Shown one piece after another: positions 8,895 through 17,296 of a stretch of 64,000 nt of DNA. Within the stretch, counting starts at the first letter, position 1, and each line of letters opens with the position of its first letter. The notes below the pieces were generated by a model, which saw only the letters and a program-made list of their open reading frames with translations, ran no database searches and was not told where the DNA came from. The stretch spans positions 186,001-250,000 of the forward strand of contig NZ_JAAXPF010000001.1 of assembly GCF_012396315.1 (NCBI RefSeq), in the 5' to 3' direction. Position numbers and translations under genes: made by a program. The DNA is from Corynebacterium mucifaciens. Its GTDB lineage: Bacteria > Actinomycetota > Actinomycetes > Mycobacteriales > Mycobacteriaceae.

Positions 8895-9995
8895 ATGACA
8901 AGCAGGAACCAGGCAGAAGTTACCCAGACCGTGATTCTCCCGCAGTCGCGGGACGCGCTGTTTATCACCCTCGGCTTCAAGGAAGGCGGCGAGGAGGCCG
9001 CGCTCGAGGCGCTTTCCAGCCTGTCCAGCCTCACCAACGGCGTGGGCTTCCGGTACCCGAAGGCGCACTTGACCGCGGTGGCCGGCATCGGCGCGACAAT
9101 GTGGGACCGGCTCTTTGCACTGGACAAACCGGAGCACCTGCACGAGTTCGTCGAGCTCCACGGCGTGAAGCACCACGCGCCGTCCACGCCGGGCGACCTG
9201 TTCTTCCATATCCGGTCCGACGAATTCGACGTCGCCTTCGAGCTCGCCCGCCGCATCAACGCGATCGTGGAGGACCACATCGACTACCACGACGAGGTTC
9301 ACGCCTTCCAGTACCAGGATTTCCGCGACCCGCTCGGCTTCGTCGACGGCACCGAGAGCCCGCGCGGCCAGGAAGGCGTCGAGGTGGCCATTATCCGCGA
9401 CGGCATCTGGGAGGGCGGCAGCTACATCGTCGAGCAGAAGTACGTGCACAACCTCAAGGCGTGGAACGACATCACGGTGGAGGAGCAGGAGCAGGTCATC
9501 GGCCGCACGAAGCACTCCGACATCGAGCTGGATGAGAAGGCGCCGAACAGCCACGTGGCCGTCAACCAGGTAGAAGACGAGGACGGCAACGGGCTGGAGA
9601 TCGTGCGCAACAACCTCTCGTTCGGCGACGCGCTGGGCAAGCAGGGCACCTTCTTCATGAGCTACGCCCGCGACCCGCGCATCACCGAGGTGATGTTGCG
9701 CCGCATGTTCATCGGCGAGCCGGAGGGCAACCACGACCGCATCCTGGATTTCTCCGAGGCGCTGACCGGCTGCAACTTCTTCGCGCCGCCGCGCGTGTTC
9801 CTGGACCACTGCGTCGACTACGCGCACCGACACCTGCGCCCGGACGCGGACGAGCAGCCGAATCAGCCGGCGATCAATCTGCCGCAGGGCAAGGCGGTCT
9901 TCCCGGACCGAGCGGACGTACCCACTTCCCACAACGCGGAGGACGTCACGGCGGCGCAGGCGCGATACGAGGGCGCGCTACGCCGGGAGCAGTAG
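8895..9995 (+). CDS. Dyp-type haem peroxidase (YfeX-like)
   Basis: A 366-residue protein with the Dyp signature GFVDGTE (catalytic Asp about residue 151), a late conserved NNLSFGDALGKQGTFFMSYA segment and MLRRMFIGEPEGNHDRILDF near the C-terminus. These match the cytoplasmic YfeX/P-type subfamily. There is no Tat or Sec signal peptide, so it should act in the cytoplasm, reducing hydrogen peroxide with haem. I see no obvious encapsulin-targeting tail; the C-terminus is acidic to mixed (RYEGALRREQ). It stands alone between chrA and the convergent VWA gene. Confidence 0.92.
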   Translation: MTSRNQAEVTQTVILPQSRDALFITLGFKEGGEEAALEALSSLSSLTNGVGFRYPKAHLTAVAGIGATMWDRLFALDKPEHLHEFVELHGVKHHAPSTPGDLFFHIRSDEFDVAFELARRINAIVEDHIDYHDEVHAFQYQDFRDPLGFVDGTESPRGQEGVEVAIIRDGIWEGGSYIVEQKYVHNLKAWNDITVEEQEQVIGRTKHSDIELDEKAPNSHVAVNQVEDEDGNGLEIVRNNLSFGDALGKQGTFFMSYARDPRITEVMLRRMFIGEPEGNHDRILDFSEALTGCNFFAPPRVFLDHCVDYAHRHLRPDADEQPNQPAINLPQGKAVFPDRADVPTSHNAEDVTAAQARYEGALRREQ

Positions 9996-10032
9996 CTTCA
10001 CGACGAACCCGCCTTCGGCGCAGGCCGCAGTC

Positions 10033-11997
10033 TTAGAACCACCCGCGCAGGTACTCGCCGACCACCGCGCCGCCGAGCTCGCCGAGGTCCGGGGCCACTA
10101 CGCGCCCGCCGGAGCGGCTCGCCATGGCGTTCAGTAGGTTGACCAGCCCGGGGTCGTCGCCGAGGCGGAAGAACGTCGGGCTCACGCCCCGCTTGGTCAC
10201 CTGGTCGAGCGCCTGCACGGTCTTGGCCAGCGTGATTCGGTCGGTGGGCCAGTTGAAGTAGGGCTGGCCCCAGTCGGTGATCATGGACGTCGGCTCGCCG
10301 TCGGTAACCACCAGCAGGGTTGGCTCGTGGTTGGGGTGGCGGGCGAAGAACTGATCCGCGAGCAGCAGGGCGTGCTGGAGGTTCGTGCCTTTCTCCTGGA
10401 TCGGCGGCAGACCTGTCAGTTCCTCGATGGACATCGTCTGCGCGTACAGCCCAAACCCGATGAGCGTGAGCTCGTCGCCGCGGAACTGGGTGGAGATGAG
10501 GTGGTGCAGCGCCAGCGCAGTCTGCTTCATCGGCGCCCAGCGGCCCTCCATCGCCATGGAGAAACTGGTGTCCACCAACAGCGCCACCGCGTTGCGGGTG
10601 CGCGCCTCGGTCTCCACCACCTCGATGTCGCCGAGCTGGATGCGTATCGACGCGCCTTCGGTCCGCTCGCCGGCAGCCGCCGTGCGCTGGATCGCGTTGG
10701 TGATGGTGCGGGTGGTGTCCCACGCGGCGGTGTCGCCGAACTCCCAGGGGCGGGTGCCGCCGGTGGGTTCGCCGGTGCGCCCGGCGAGGCGGGAATCGCG
10801 CGCGCCGGGGGAGGAAAGGTGCGTGGAGACGTCGCGCAGCAGCTCCTTGCCCAGCAGGCGCATGGCTTTGGGGGACAGCTGCAGTTTTCCGGTACCGGAG
10901 TTGGGGTCTGACTTCAGCATCCCCGATTCGCGCAGTGCCCTTTCCAGGTCGCGCAGCGCCTTTGCGCTGGTTGCCGCGTCCTTGCCAAGCAGGTCGGCGA
11001 CCTCGTCGAGGTCGACGTCGGGGCGGGCCGCGTTCATCGCCTCCGCCAGCTCATCCAGGCGGCCCAGGTCGCGCATGGCCCGCGTGGCCTCGCCGAGCCC
11101 CATGCCGTCGCCGTCGCCCTCGAACGATTCGGACCCGTACCAGTCCAGGTCGGGGCGGATGCCGCGCAGGTTCGCGTCCAGCTCGCCCATGAGGTTCATC
11201 AGTTCCTCGGAACCGAATGCCTGGGCGGATAGCGCCATGAGCTCCTGGCGCTGCTCCGGCGTCATCGAGTTGAGCAGGCGCTGGGCGGCCGCGGAGCGCT
11301 GGGCGAGCAGCTCCACCAGCTCGTCGATGTTCCTGGGCTGCTCGGGGAACTGGTCGCCGTGCTTGGCCATGAACTCGGTGAAGTCCTGCTCGGTGGCCAT
11401 GCCGGCGCGGTGCTTGCCCAGCAGCACGTTGAGGTCGCGAAGCATCTCGGCAACGGCGGCCCGGTCTTCGGCGGTGGCGTTTTCCAGCATGCCCTTCATG
11501 CCTTCGAAGCGCTGGTCCAGCAGCTCCCGGCCAACCAGGTCGCGAATCTGGTTGTACTTCTCGCGCGCCTCGTTGGATGCCCAGTCGTAGCCGTCGAGTT
11601 CGGTCACCGCGGCGGCGGGGGAGGCGGGCAGGTTCTCCAACGTCATCTCGCGCATGGAGCGGTCCAGGTCGTCCATGTCCACGTCGCGGGCGAGCTGCCC
11701 GCGCTCGGCGAGCACGGCGTCGTCGAGAAGCTTGCGCACCTCGTTCAGCGTGCCCTGCAAGTTGCCCTTCTGCAGCAGTTCCTGACGCCGCTCGGCGATG
11801 CGGGCGGCGAGCTCGTCGTATCCCTCAGCGCCCTCAGTGCCTCTGCGCAGGTACTCGCGCAGGGCCTGCTCGGCGGAATAGCCGTACATGACGTCGTCGG
11901 CGATGGCACGCACCGCCTCGGTGAGATCCGGCGGGGGCGCGAGCGGGTCCGGGCCCGGGGTGTACTTGCGGTAGTGCAGGTAGCGGGGGTTAACCAT
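10033..11997 (-). CDS. VWA-domain protein paired with a MoxR-type ATPase
   Basis: A 654-residue protein. The N-terminal 430 residues are charged and helical with repeated stretches on ageing-type spacing (LL, EL, AMRDLGRL). The C-terminal third is a von Willebrand A domain with the metal site VALLVDTSFSMAM (DxSxS) at about 460, a GTNLQHAL threonine and a VVTDGEPTS strand. The layout resembles magnesium-chelatase subunit D-like partners and M. tuberculosis Rv0959. Its start codon overlaps the stop of the upstream ATPase by 8 bases (11990-11997), so the two are translationally coupled. The likely role is metal insertion or protein remodelling; the target is unknown. Confidence 0.85.
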   Translation of the reverse strand: MVNPRYLHYRKYTPGPDPLAPPPDLTEAVRAIADDVMYGYSAEQALREYLRRGTEGAEGYDELAARIAERRQELLQKGNLQGTLNEVRKLLDDAVLAERGQLARDVDMDDLDRSMREMTLENLPASPAAAVTELDGYDWASNEAREKYNQIRDLVGRELLDQRFEGMKGMLENATAEDRAAVAEMLRDLNVLLGKHRAGMATEQDFTEFMAKHGDQFPEQPRNIDELVELLAQRSAAAQRLLNSMTPEQRQELMALSAQAFGSEELMNLMGELDANLRGIRPDLDWYGSESFEGDGDGMGLGEATRAMRDLGRLDELAEAMNAARPDVDLDEVADLLGKDAATSAKALRDLERALRESGMLKSDPNSGTGKLQLSPKAMRLLGKELLRDVSTHLSSPGARDSRLAGRTGEPTGGTRPWEFGDTAAWDTTRTITNAIQRTAAAGERTEGASIRIQLGDIEVVETEARTRNAVALLVDTSFSMAMEGRWAPMKQTALALHHLISTQFRGDELTLIGFGLYAQTMSIEELTGLPPIQEKGTNLQHALLLADQFFARHPNHEPTLLVVTDGEPTSMITDWGQPYFNWPTDRITLAKTVQALDQVTKRGVSPTFFRLGDDPGLVNLLNAMASRSGGRVVAPDLGELGGAVVGEYLRGWF

Positions 11998-13375
11998 AGA
12001 TGGTCTCGCCCTCTCCGGAGTCCTTCGAGATCTTCTGCGTCAAGTACAGCGCCTCTGCTGCGAGCTCGATCGCGGCGGCGCGTTCGCCGTCGCTCTCGGC
12101 GTGGAAGGCGCGGGCAATGTCGTCGTAGAGCGGCGCCTCGAGCACCGGCAGGCCGTCGAGGAACTCGCGGGCGGTGACGTTCGCGCCGTCGGTGATGGTG
12201 GTGGTGCCGTCGAGCGCCTCGATCAGCGGGGTGAAGTCGAGCTCACGAATGCGGGGGCGAAGTGCCTGAGCGACGGCGTTGCGCAGCAGGTACTCGAGGA
12301 TGTCCCACTCGCGGCCTTCTTCGCCGTGCTCAAACTCCACCTTGCCGCCGAGCACGTCCACGGCGGCCTCCACGTCCACTAGGCGGGCCACGGCGGTGTC
12401 CTCCCCGCGTACTGCGGCACGGCGCGCGGCTGCAGCGGCGATGGTCTCGGCGCCTGCGATGGCGAAGCGGGCCGACACGCCGGCGCGCTGGTTCACGGCG
12501 TCGGACTCGCGCAGGGCCCTAGTGAAGCGGGCGAGGATCTCCATGACCACGTCCGGCACCTCGGCAGTGAGCTGGGATTCCTGGCGGATCACCGCGATCT
12601 CGTCGTCCAGCTCGACGGGGTAGTGGGTGCGCACCTCGGCGCCGAAGCGGTCTTTCAGCGGGGTGATGATGCGCCCGCGGTTGGTGTAGTCCTCAGGGTT
12701 GGCGGAGGCGACCACGAGGACGTCGAGAGGCAGGCGCAGCATGTATCCGCGGATCTGAATGTCCGCTTCCTCCATGACGTTGAGCATGGCCACCTGGATG
12801 CGCTCGGCCAGGTCGGGCAGCTCGTTGATGGCCACGATGCCGCGGTTCGAGCGCGGTATGAGGCCGTAGTGGATGGTCTCCGGGTCGCCGAGGCGGCGGC
12901 CCTCGGCCACGCGCATCGGGTCCACGTCGCCGATGAGGTCCGCCACGGAGGTGTCCGGGGTGGCCAGTTTCTCGGAGTAGCGGGCCTCGCGCGGGATCCA
13001 GACAACCGGCAGCGCGTCGCCTTCTTCCGCGATGCGGCGCTTCGCTGCCTCCGTGATGGGGCGCAGGGGGTGTTCGCGCAGCTCGGAGTCGGCGATGGCG
13101 GGCACGTAATCGTCGAGGAGCTGCGGCAAGGTTCGCAGCAGGCGGGTCTTGCCTTGGCCACGCTCGCCGAGCAGCACGATGTCGTGGCCCGCGATGATCG
13201 CGCGCTCGACCTGGGGCAGCACGGTGTGCTCGAGGCCGTGCAGGCCCGGCCAGGGGTTCTCGCCAGCCTTAAGCTTGGCTAGCAGGTTGTCGCGCAGCTC
13301 CTCGCGCACGGTCTTGTATACGTAGCCGGCGGTCTTGAGCTCGCCGAGGGTGGAAATTGCTGGGGCTTGCGTCAT
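11990..13375 (-). CDS. MoxR/magnesium-chelatase-I-like AAA+ ATPase
   Basis: A 461-residue AAA+ protein with Walker A LGERGQGKT (residues 69-77), a Walker B-like region GIVAINELPDL, sensor 1 in VVASANPEDYTNRGR and the arginine-finger region PLKDRFGAEVRTHYP. This matches ChlI/BchI-like and MoxR ATPases, and it forms a pair with the next gene (VWA) as in Rv0958/Rv0959. The start at ATG 13375 (MTQAPAIST) is the first that avoids overlap with the divergent phosphatase gene. The open frame continues to 13609 only as antisense of that gene. Confidence 0.87.
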   Translation of the reverse strand: MTQAPAISTLGELKTAGYVYKTVREELRDNLLAKLKAGENPWPGLHGLEHTVLPQVERAIIAGHDIVLLGERGQGKTRLLRTLPQLLDDYVPAIADSELREHPLRPITEAAKRRIAEEGDALPVVWIPREARYSEKLATPDTSVADLIGDVDPMRVAEGRRLGDPETIHYGLIPRSNRGIVAINELPDLAERIQVAMLNVMEEADIQIRGYMLRLPLDVLVVASANPEDYTNRGRIITPLKDRFGAEVRTHYPVELDDEIAVIRQESQLTAEVPDVVMEILARFTRALRESDAVNQRAGVSARFAIAGAETIAAAAARRAAVRGEDTAVARLVDVEAAVDVLGGKVEFEHGEEGREWDILEYLLRNAVAQALRPRIRELDFTPLIEALDGTTTITDGANVTAREFLDGLPVLEAPLYDDIARAFHAESDGERAAAIELAAEALYLTQKISKDSGEGETIYG

Positions 13376-13416
13376 GCCGGCCAGGGTACGCCAGTGTCCG
13401 ACATAGGATGGTCGGC

Positions 13417-13965
13417 ATGGTTCACGCCAACGTCTACCTCGTCCGCCACGGCGAGACGCCCACCACCGGGAAGGTCCTGCCCGGGCGGGCTCCGGGGCTG
13501 CACCTGTCTGCGCGGGGGCGCGAGCAGGCCAAGGAGGTCGCCGCGCAATTTTCGGACGTCCACGCCGTGTACTGCTCGCCGCTGGAGCGCACCCGAGAAA
13601 CCGCGGCACCGCTGTGCGAAAAGTTCGGGTTGGAGCCCGTGCTTTGCGACGGCATCCTGGAAGCCGACTTCGGGTCCTGGACCGGCGCCTCGTTGCAGGA
13701 GCTCTCTGCGTTGCCGGAGTGGAAGGTGGTGCAGCAGCGCCCGTCGGAGTTCCGCTTCCCCGGCGGCGAATCCTTCGCGGAAATGCAGGCGCGGGTGGTG
13801 GGCGCCCTGGAGGAGATTGCGCGGCGCCACCCGGGTGAGACTGTGGTGTGCTTCTCCCACGCGGACCCCATCAAGGTGGCGCTGACCCACTACGCGGGCA
13901 AGCCGCTGGACGAGTTCCAGCAGGCGAAGGCGGCCCCCGGCTCGGTGACCAGGGTGCAGCTGTGA
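13417..13965 (+). CDS. Histidine phosphatase (MSMEG_4193 family)
   Basis: A 182-residue protein with the phosphoglycerate-mutase-like catalytic motif VYLVRHGETPT (catalytic His about residue 10), the second SPLERTRET motif, GILEADFGSWTG and the C-terminal CFSHADPIK histidine. The opening (RHGETPTTGKVLPGRAPGLH) is typical of the actinobacterial MSMEG_4193 phosphomutase-like group. The substrate is unknown. Its stop overlaps the start of the SCO1664-family gene by four bases (GTGA). The two families are usually neighbours in actinobacteria. A second ATG nine bases upstream is also possible. Confidence 0.88.
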   Translation: MVHANVYLVRHGETPTTGKVLPGRAPGLHLSARGREQAKEVAAQFSDVHAVYCSPLERTRETAAPLCEKFGLEPVLCDGILEADFGSWTGASLQELSALPEWKVVQQRPSEFRFPGGESFAEMQARVVGALEEIARRHPGETVVCFSHADPIKVALTHYAGKPLDEFQQAKAAPGSVTRVQL

Positions 13966-14684
13966 CGGGGAAGCCGGAGGTGTTGGGGCTGTTGGAGCGT
14001 GGCGACGTCCGCGTGCTCGGCGCGCTCACAGAATCCTCCAACGCGACCTTTCTGGTGGAGGTGAGCCGCGGCGACGACACCTGCTGGGCGATCTTCAAAC
14101 CTGAGGCGGGGGAGCAGCCCCTGCACGACTTCGAACCGGGCCTTTGGCGCCGGGAGCGCGCCGCCTACCTGCTCAGCGAGTGGTTGGGCTGGGGCATCGT
14201 GCCGCCAACCGTCGTGCGGGAGGTGGAGCCATTTGGTGTCGGGTCGTTGCAGGCCTACGTCGACAACGACGGCTCCCACTACTTTCCGTTGCTGGAGACC
14301 CGGTCGGACCTGCACCCCCAATTCCGGCGCATGGCCGTGTTCGACCTGTTGGCCAACAACACGGACCGCAAGTCCGGCCATGTGCTGCTCGGGAACCTGC
14401 CGGGCACCGGATCAGACGAGCAGGTGTGGGGCATCGACCACGGCCTGTGCTTCCACCAGGACCCGAAGCTGCGCACCGTGATTTGGGATTTTGCCCACGA
14501 GGAGGTGGAGGCGGCGCTCGTCGATACGCTCGAGCCCCTCGTGGATGCGGTGCCGGACGAGATCGCCTCGCTGCTCACTGAGCCGGAGGTCGCCGCGTTG
14601 CGCGCGCGGGCCTCGCGGATCGTGCGGCTGCCTTGGTTGCCGGAGCCGCGCTCGCACTACCAGTTTCCCTGGCCGCTGGTGTAG
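13962..14684 (+). CDS. SCO1664-family protein (kinase-like fold, function unknown)
   Basis: A 240-residue protein. It shows the family pattern: SNATFLVEV, then WAIFKPEAGEQPLHDF (likely nucleotide-binding lysine), RRERAAYLLSEWLGWGIVPP, FDLLANNTDRKSGH and VWGIDHGLCFH. The N-terminal strand pattern plus the DLLANNTDRK and IDHG motifs resemble the catalytic Asp/Asn and DxG motifs of HipA/PI3K-like kinases; this is inference. The GTG start overlaps the phosphatase stop (GTGA), so the two genes are coupled. In many actinobacteria the pair lies beside mshC; here it does not. Confidence 0.82.
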   Translation: MTGKPEVLGLLERGDVRVLGALTESSNATFLVEVSRGDDTCWAIFKPEAGEQPLHDFEPGLWRRERAAYLLSEWLGWGIVPPTVVREVEPFGVGSLQAYVDNDGSHYFPLLETRSDLHPQFRRMAVFDLLANNTDRKSGHVLLGNLPGTGSDEQVWGIDHGLCFHQDPKLRTVIWDFAHEEVEAALVDTLEPLVDAVPDEIASLLTEPEVAALRARASRIVRLPWLPEPRSHYQFPWPLV

Positions 14685-14699
14685 TGGCCGGCAGCCTGG

Positions 14700-16640
14700 T
14701 CAGCGCGTCGCGATGGGGCCCAGCACCCTGTCCACCTCGAACGGGAAGAGCAGGGCGATGAGGCTCGCCATGCCGACGAGGGCGGCCAACCCCAGCGGGA
14801 GGATCCAGCCGAGTTTGCCCACGAGGTCCGCAACGAACGAAGGGGTGGCGGTTTCCGGCGCAGGCGCGGGAGCGACATCGACCGGGACGGTCACGTCGGT
14901 GCCAGCGTCGGTGGTAATGCGCAGCTGCTGGGTGCCGGACAGGTCGGCTGGCACGGTGAGCTTTACGGTCGCGGTGCCGTACTCGTTGGCGGTCATGCCC
15001 GCGGTATCGGGGGAGATCGTGGCGTCGGCGGTGGCGCTGCCAAGCGTTGCGGTGACGTTCGTGGCGCTTTCACCCTGGCCGTAGAGGAGGGAGCTGAGTT
15101 CGATGGTCGCTTCCTCGCCGGCCGTGAGCGGGGCGGGAAGGTGGACGCCGACGTTGGACTGGCTGGTGCGCTGCTTCTGGCCGGCGTCGAGCGCCTCCAC
15201 GAGCGCGTTGAGGTCCACGTACCCCAGGCTCGCCGGTGCGGTGCCGCGGGTGAAGGCCTTGAAGTTGTCGCCGCCGGCGAGCAGGAAGGTCGAGCCGGCG
15301 ACCACGTAGGTCTTCTCCGGGTCGATCGGGGCGCCGTCGATGGTCACGGAGGTGATCTTCGACCCGACCGGCGCGGCCGGGTCGTAGGTGTAGGAGACGT
15401 TGTCGGAGATGCCCAGCGGGAACATGGGGCGGTCCGGGTCGTCGCGCCACTGCTCCTCCAGCGCGGCTACGACGTCGGAGCCCTTCAACTCGACGTAGGT
15501 GTTCTCGCCGCCGAACGGCTGCACCGAAAAGGCCTGCTCGTATGTCACGTCGCCTGCCTCGATTTCGGCGCGGACCCCGCCGGCGTTCATCACACCGATG
15601 TCTGCGGTGACCGAGGAGTTGTTGGACACGCCCTGGCGGGTGGCCTCTGCGATGTAGTTGTTCAGCTGGGACTCCCTGTCGCCCGCTTTATACATGTGCG
15701 CGGCGGCGCGGCCGACAACCTTCTTGCCCTCGGAGCCGGCCTTCGCCAGCGCGTCCTCGATCACTTTGTTGATTTCGGGCTGCGGCGTCTCGCAGGCGCG
15801 GATCGCGTCGGCGTCGAGGAGCTCTGCCTTCTTCACGGTCAGCGTCTTACTCGCGCGGTCGAAGCTCAGATCCACGTTGGCCAGGTTGTTGCCGTAGTAT
15901 CCCGCCTGCATGAGCAGCGGTGTGGCGCCCGTTGGCGCGATTACCTGGTGGGAGTGGCCCAGGAACGCGACGTCGACGGCGTCCGAGAACTGGTCGGTCT
16001 TGATGCCGCCTTCGTGCACGAGCGCGACCACCACGTCGGCCTCGCCGTCGTTCTTCAACCGCGTTGCAAGCTCATTGGTGGTTGCCACCGGGTCGTTCCA
16101 CGTGATGCCCGCGATGGATTTCGGGTTGACCAGGTTTGGCATGTCGTCGGTGACGGTGCCGATGAAGGCTACCTTTGCGCCGTCGAGGTTCTTGACCACG
16201 TAGTCCTTCGTGTTTTCCACGGTCTTGGCGTTGGCGGCCAGGTAGTCGAACTTCGCCGTGGCGGTGACGCGGGTGGAAAATTCGTCGGCGCCGTCATCGA
16301 GTTCGTGATTGCCCAGCGCCGAGACCTGCAGGTTCATCAGGTTGAGGATCTCCAGGGTGGGGACGTCGTCAAGCAGCTTCGATGCGAAGGGGGAGGCCCC
16401 GATGTTGTCGCCGGCGGAGGTGAAAATGTGGGTCTTGCCCTCGGCTGCTCTATCCACCGCGCACTTGAGGTGGGCGGCGCCGGGTGCGTTCTTCGTCTGC
16501 TCCCAGTACCCGTGGAAGTCGGTGATGTTGGAGATGGTGAACTCGGAGGTGGTGTCGGCCATCGCCGCCGGGGCGAGGGTGGCGGCAAGCGCTGCGGCGG
16601 TGGCAACTGAGATCAACTGGGTGGGGACGCGGGAAGACAC
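14700..16640 (-). CDS. Secreted, membrane-anchored 5'-nucleotidase / metallophosphatase (UshA-like)
   Basis: A 646-residue exported protein. It has a signal peptide (residues 1-28, ending AAMA before DTTSEF). A calcineurin-like metallophosphatase domain follows, with ITDFHGYW, SAGDNIGASP and SALGNHELDDG motifs and GHSHQV later. The 5'-nucleotidase C-terminal domain has MNAGGVRAEIEAGD, FGGENTYVELKG and LLAGGDNFKAF. Then come a Pro/Ala-rich linker and a single hydrophobic segment (about 612-635), so it stays at the cell surface. It should release phosphate and nucleosides from extracellular nucleotides. Ala- and Thr-rich composition is normal for such proteins. Confidence 0.9.
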   Translation of the reverse strand: MSSRVPTQLISVATAAALAATLAPAAMADTTSEFTISNITDFHGYWEQTKNAPGAAHLKCAVDRAAEGKTHIFTSAGDNIGASPFASKLLDDVPTLEILNLMNLQVSALGNHELDDGADEFSTRVTATAKFDYLAANAKTVENTKDYVVKNLDGAKVAFIGTVTDDMPNLVNPKSIAGITWNDPVATTNELATRLKNDGEADVVVALVHEGGIKTDQFSDAVDVAFLGHSHQVIAPTGATPLLMQAGYYGNNLANVDLSFDRASKTLTVKKAELLDADAIRACETPQPEINKVIEDALAKAGSEGKKVVGRAAAHMYKAGDRESQLNNYIAEATRQGVSNNSSVTADIGVMNAGGVRAEIEAGDVTYEQAFSVQPFGGENTYVELKGSDVVAALEEQWRDDPDRPMFPLGISDNVSYTYDPAAPVGSKITSVTIDGAPIDPEKTYVVAGSTFLLAGGDNFKAFTRGTAPASLGYVDLNALVEALDAGQKQRTSQSNVGVHLPAPLTAGEEATIELSSLLYGQGESATNVTATLGSATADATISPDTAGMTANEYGTATVKLTVPADLSGTQQLRITTDAGTDVTVPVDVAPAPAPETATPSFVADLVGKLGWILPLGLAALVGMASLIALLFPFEVDRVLGPIATR

Positions 16641-16731
16641 GGGAGGGCCTTTCGTGAGGACTGGGTGAACGACGAAGACTGTAGGAAGGCTGTATTTCTT
16701 CGAGGTTGCCCGCAGATGAATTTTGGGTGCG

Positions 16732-17271
16732 TCAGGCGGCGGGGTAGCGCACGAGGCCGTCGTCGCCGACCACGGCGCCCTCGTTGAGGGTCGCCTCGCT
16801 TATCGACGCCCCTTCGGCCCCCATCCCCATAATGTGACCAACCTCGTCCCCGTGGGCGAGCAGGTGGTCGGCGATGATCCGCCGGTGGCACCGCCACCAG
16901 ACCGCCTCCGAGCACATGATGGCGGTAGGGGTTGTAGCCGCGTGGTTGCGCAGCTCAGCAAGCGCTTCCGCGAACTCGTCGCCGAGCGCGTGGTCTGCGT
17001 AGTTGTGGAAGCTGCGGTTGCGCCAGTTCCCGTTGACCTCGAATGGCACGGTGTGCGATACCGTGCGCCGCCCTGTGAGGCCCTCGCTCCGGCTGTACGC
17101 GATGCCGTAGTCGGGCAGGTGCGCGGCGAGGTGGTCGTCGTTGAACCACGGGTACTTCCTCGAACCGGGCAGCTTGCGCACGTCCACGATCGACTCCACC
17201 CCGGCGGCGGTGACCATTGCGGTGAAGTCTTCGAAGTCCAGGTTGGAGTGACCCACGGTGTAAATGCGCAT
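16732..17271 (-). CDS. DUF488-family protein
   Basis: A 179-residue protein beginning MRIYTVGHSNLDFEDF, the diagnostic DUF488 opening, followed by IVDVRKLPGSRKYPWFN and MCSEAVWWRCHRRIIADHL, where the cysteines and HRR are the conserved core. Function is not established. The ATG at 17271 is chosen because the family starts at this methionine. It lies 25 bp downstream of the HNH gene in the same direction, so it may share that gene's LexA-linked promoter. A decayed copy of its C-terminus is at 4359-4562. Confidence 0.88.
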   Translation of the reverse strand: MRIYTVGHSNLDFEDFTAMVTAAGVESIVDVRKLPGSRKYPWFNDDHLAAHLPDYGIAYSRSEGLTGRRTVSHTVPFEVNGNWRNRSFHNYADHALGDEFAEALAELRNHAATTPTAIMCSEAVWWRCHRRIIADHLLAHGDEVGHIMGMGAEGASISEATLNEGAVVGDDGLVRYPAA

Positions 17272-17296
17272 GACCACGACGCTACGCGTCTCGCTC

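Noticed and set aside
13376..13609. N-terminal extension of the MoxR-type ATPase
   Set aside because: The extra residues are Arg/Pro-rich antisense of the phosphatase gene; the MTQAP start fits better.
15141..16610. A 489-residue plus-strand open frame
   Set aside because: It is antisense to the 5'-nucleotidase gene, with a composition typical of a GC-rich shadow frame and no recognisable motif.
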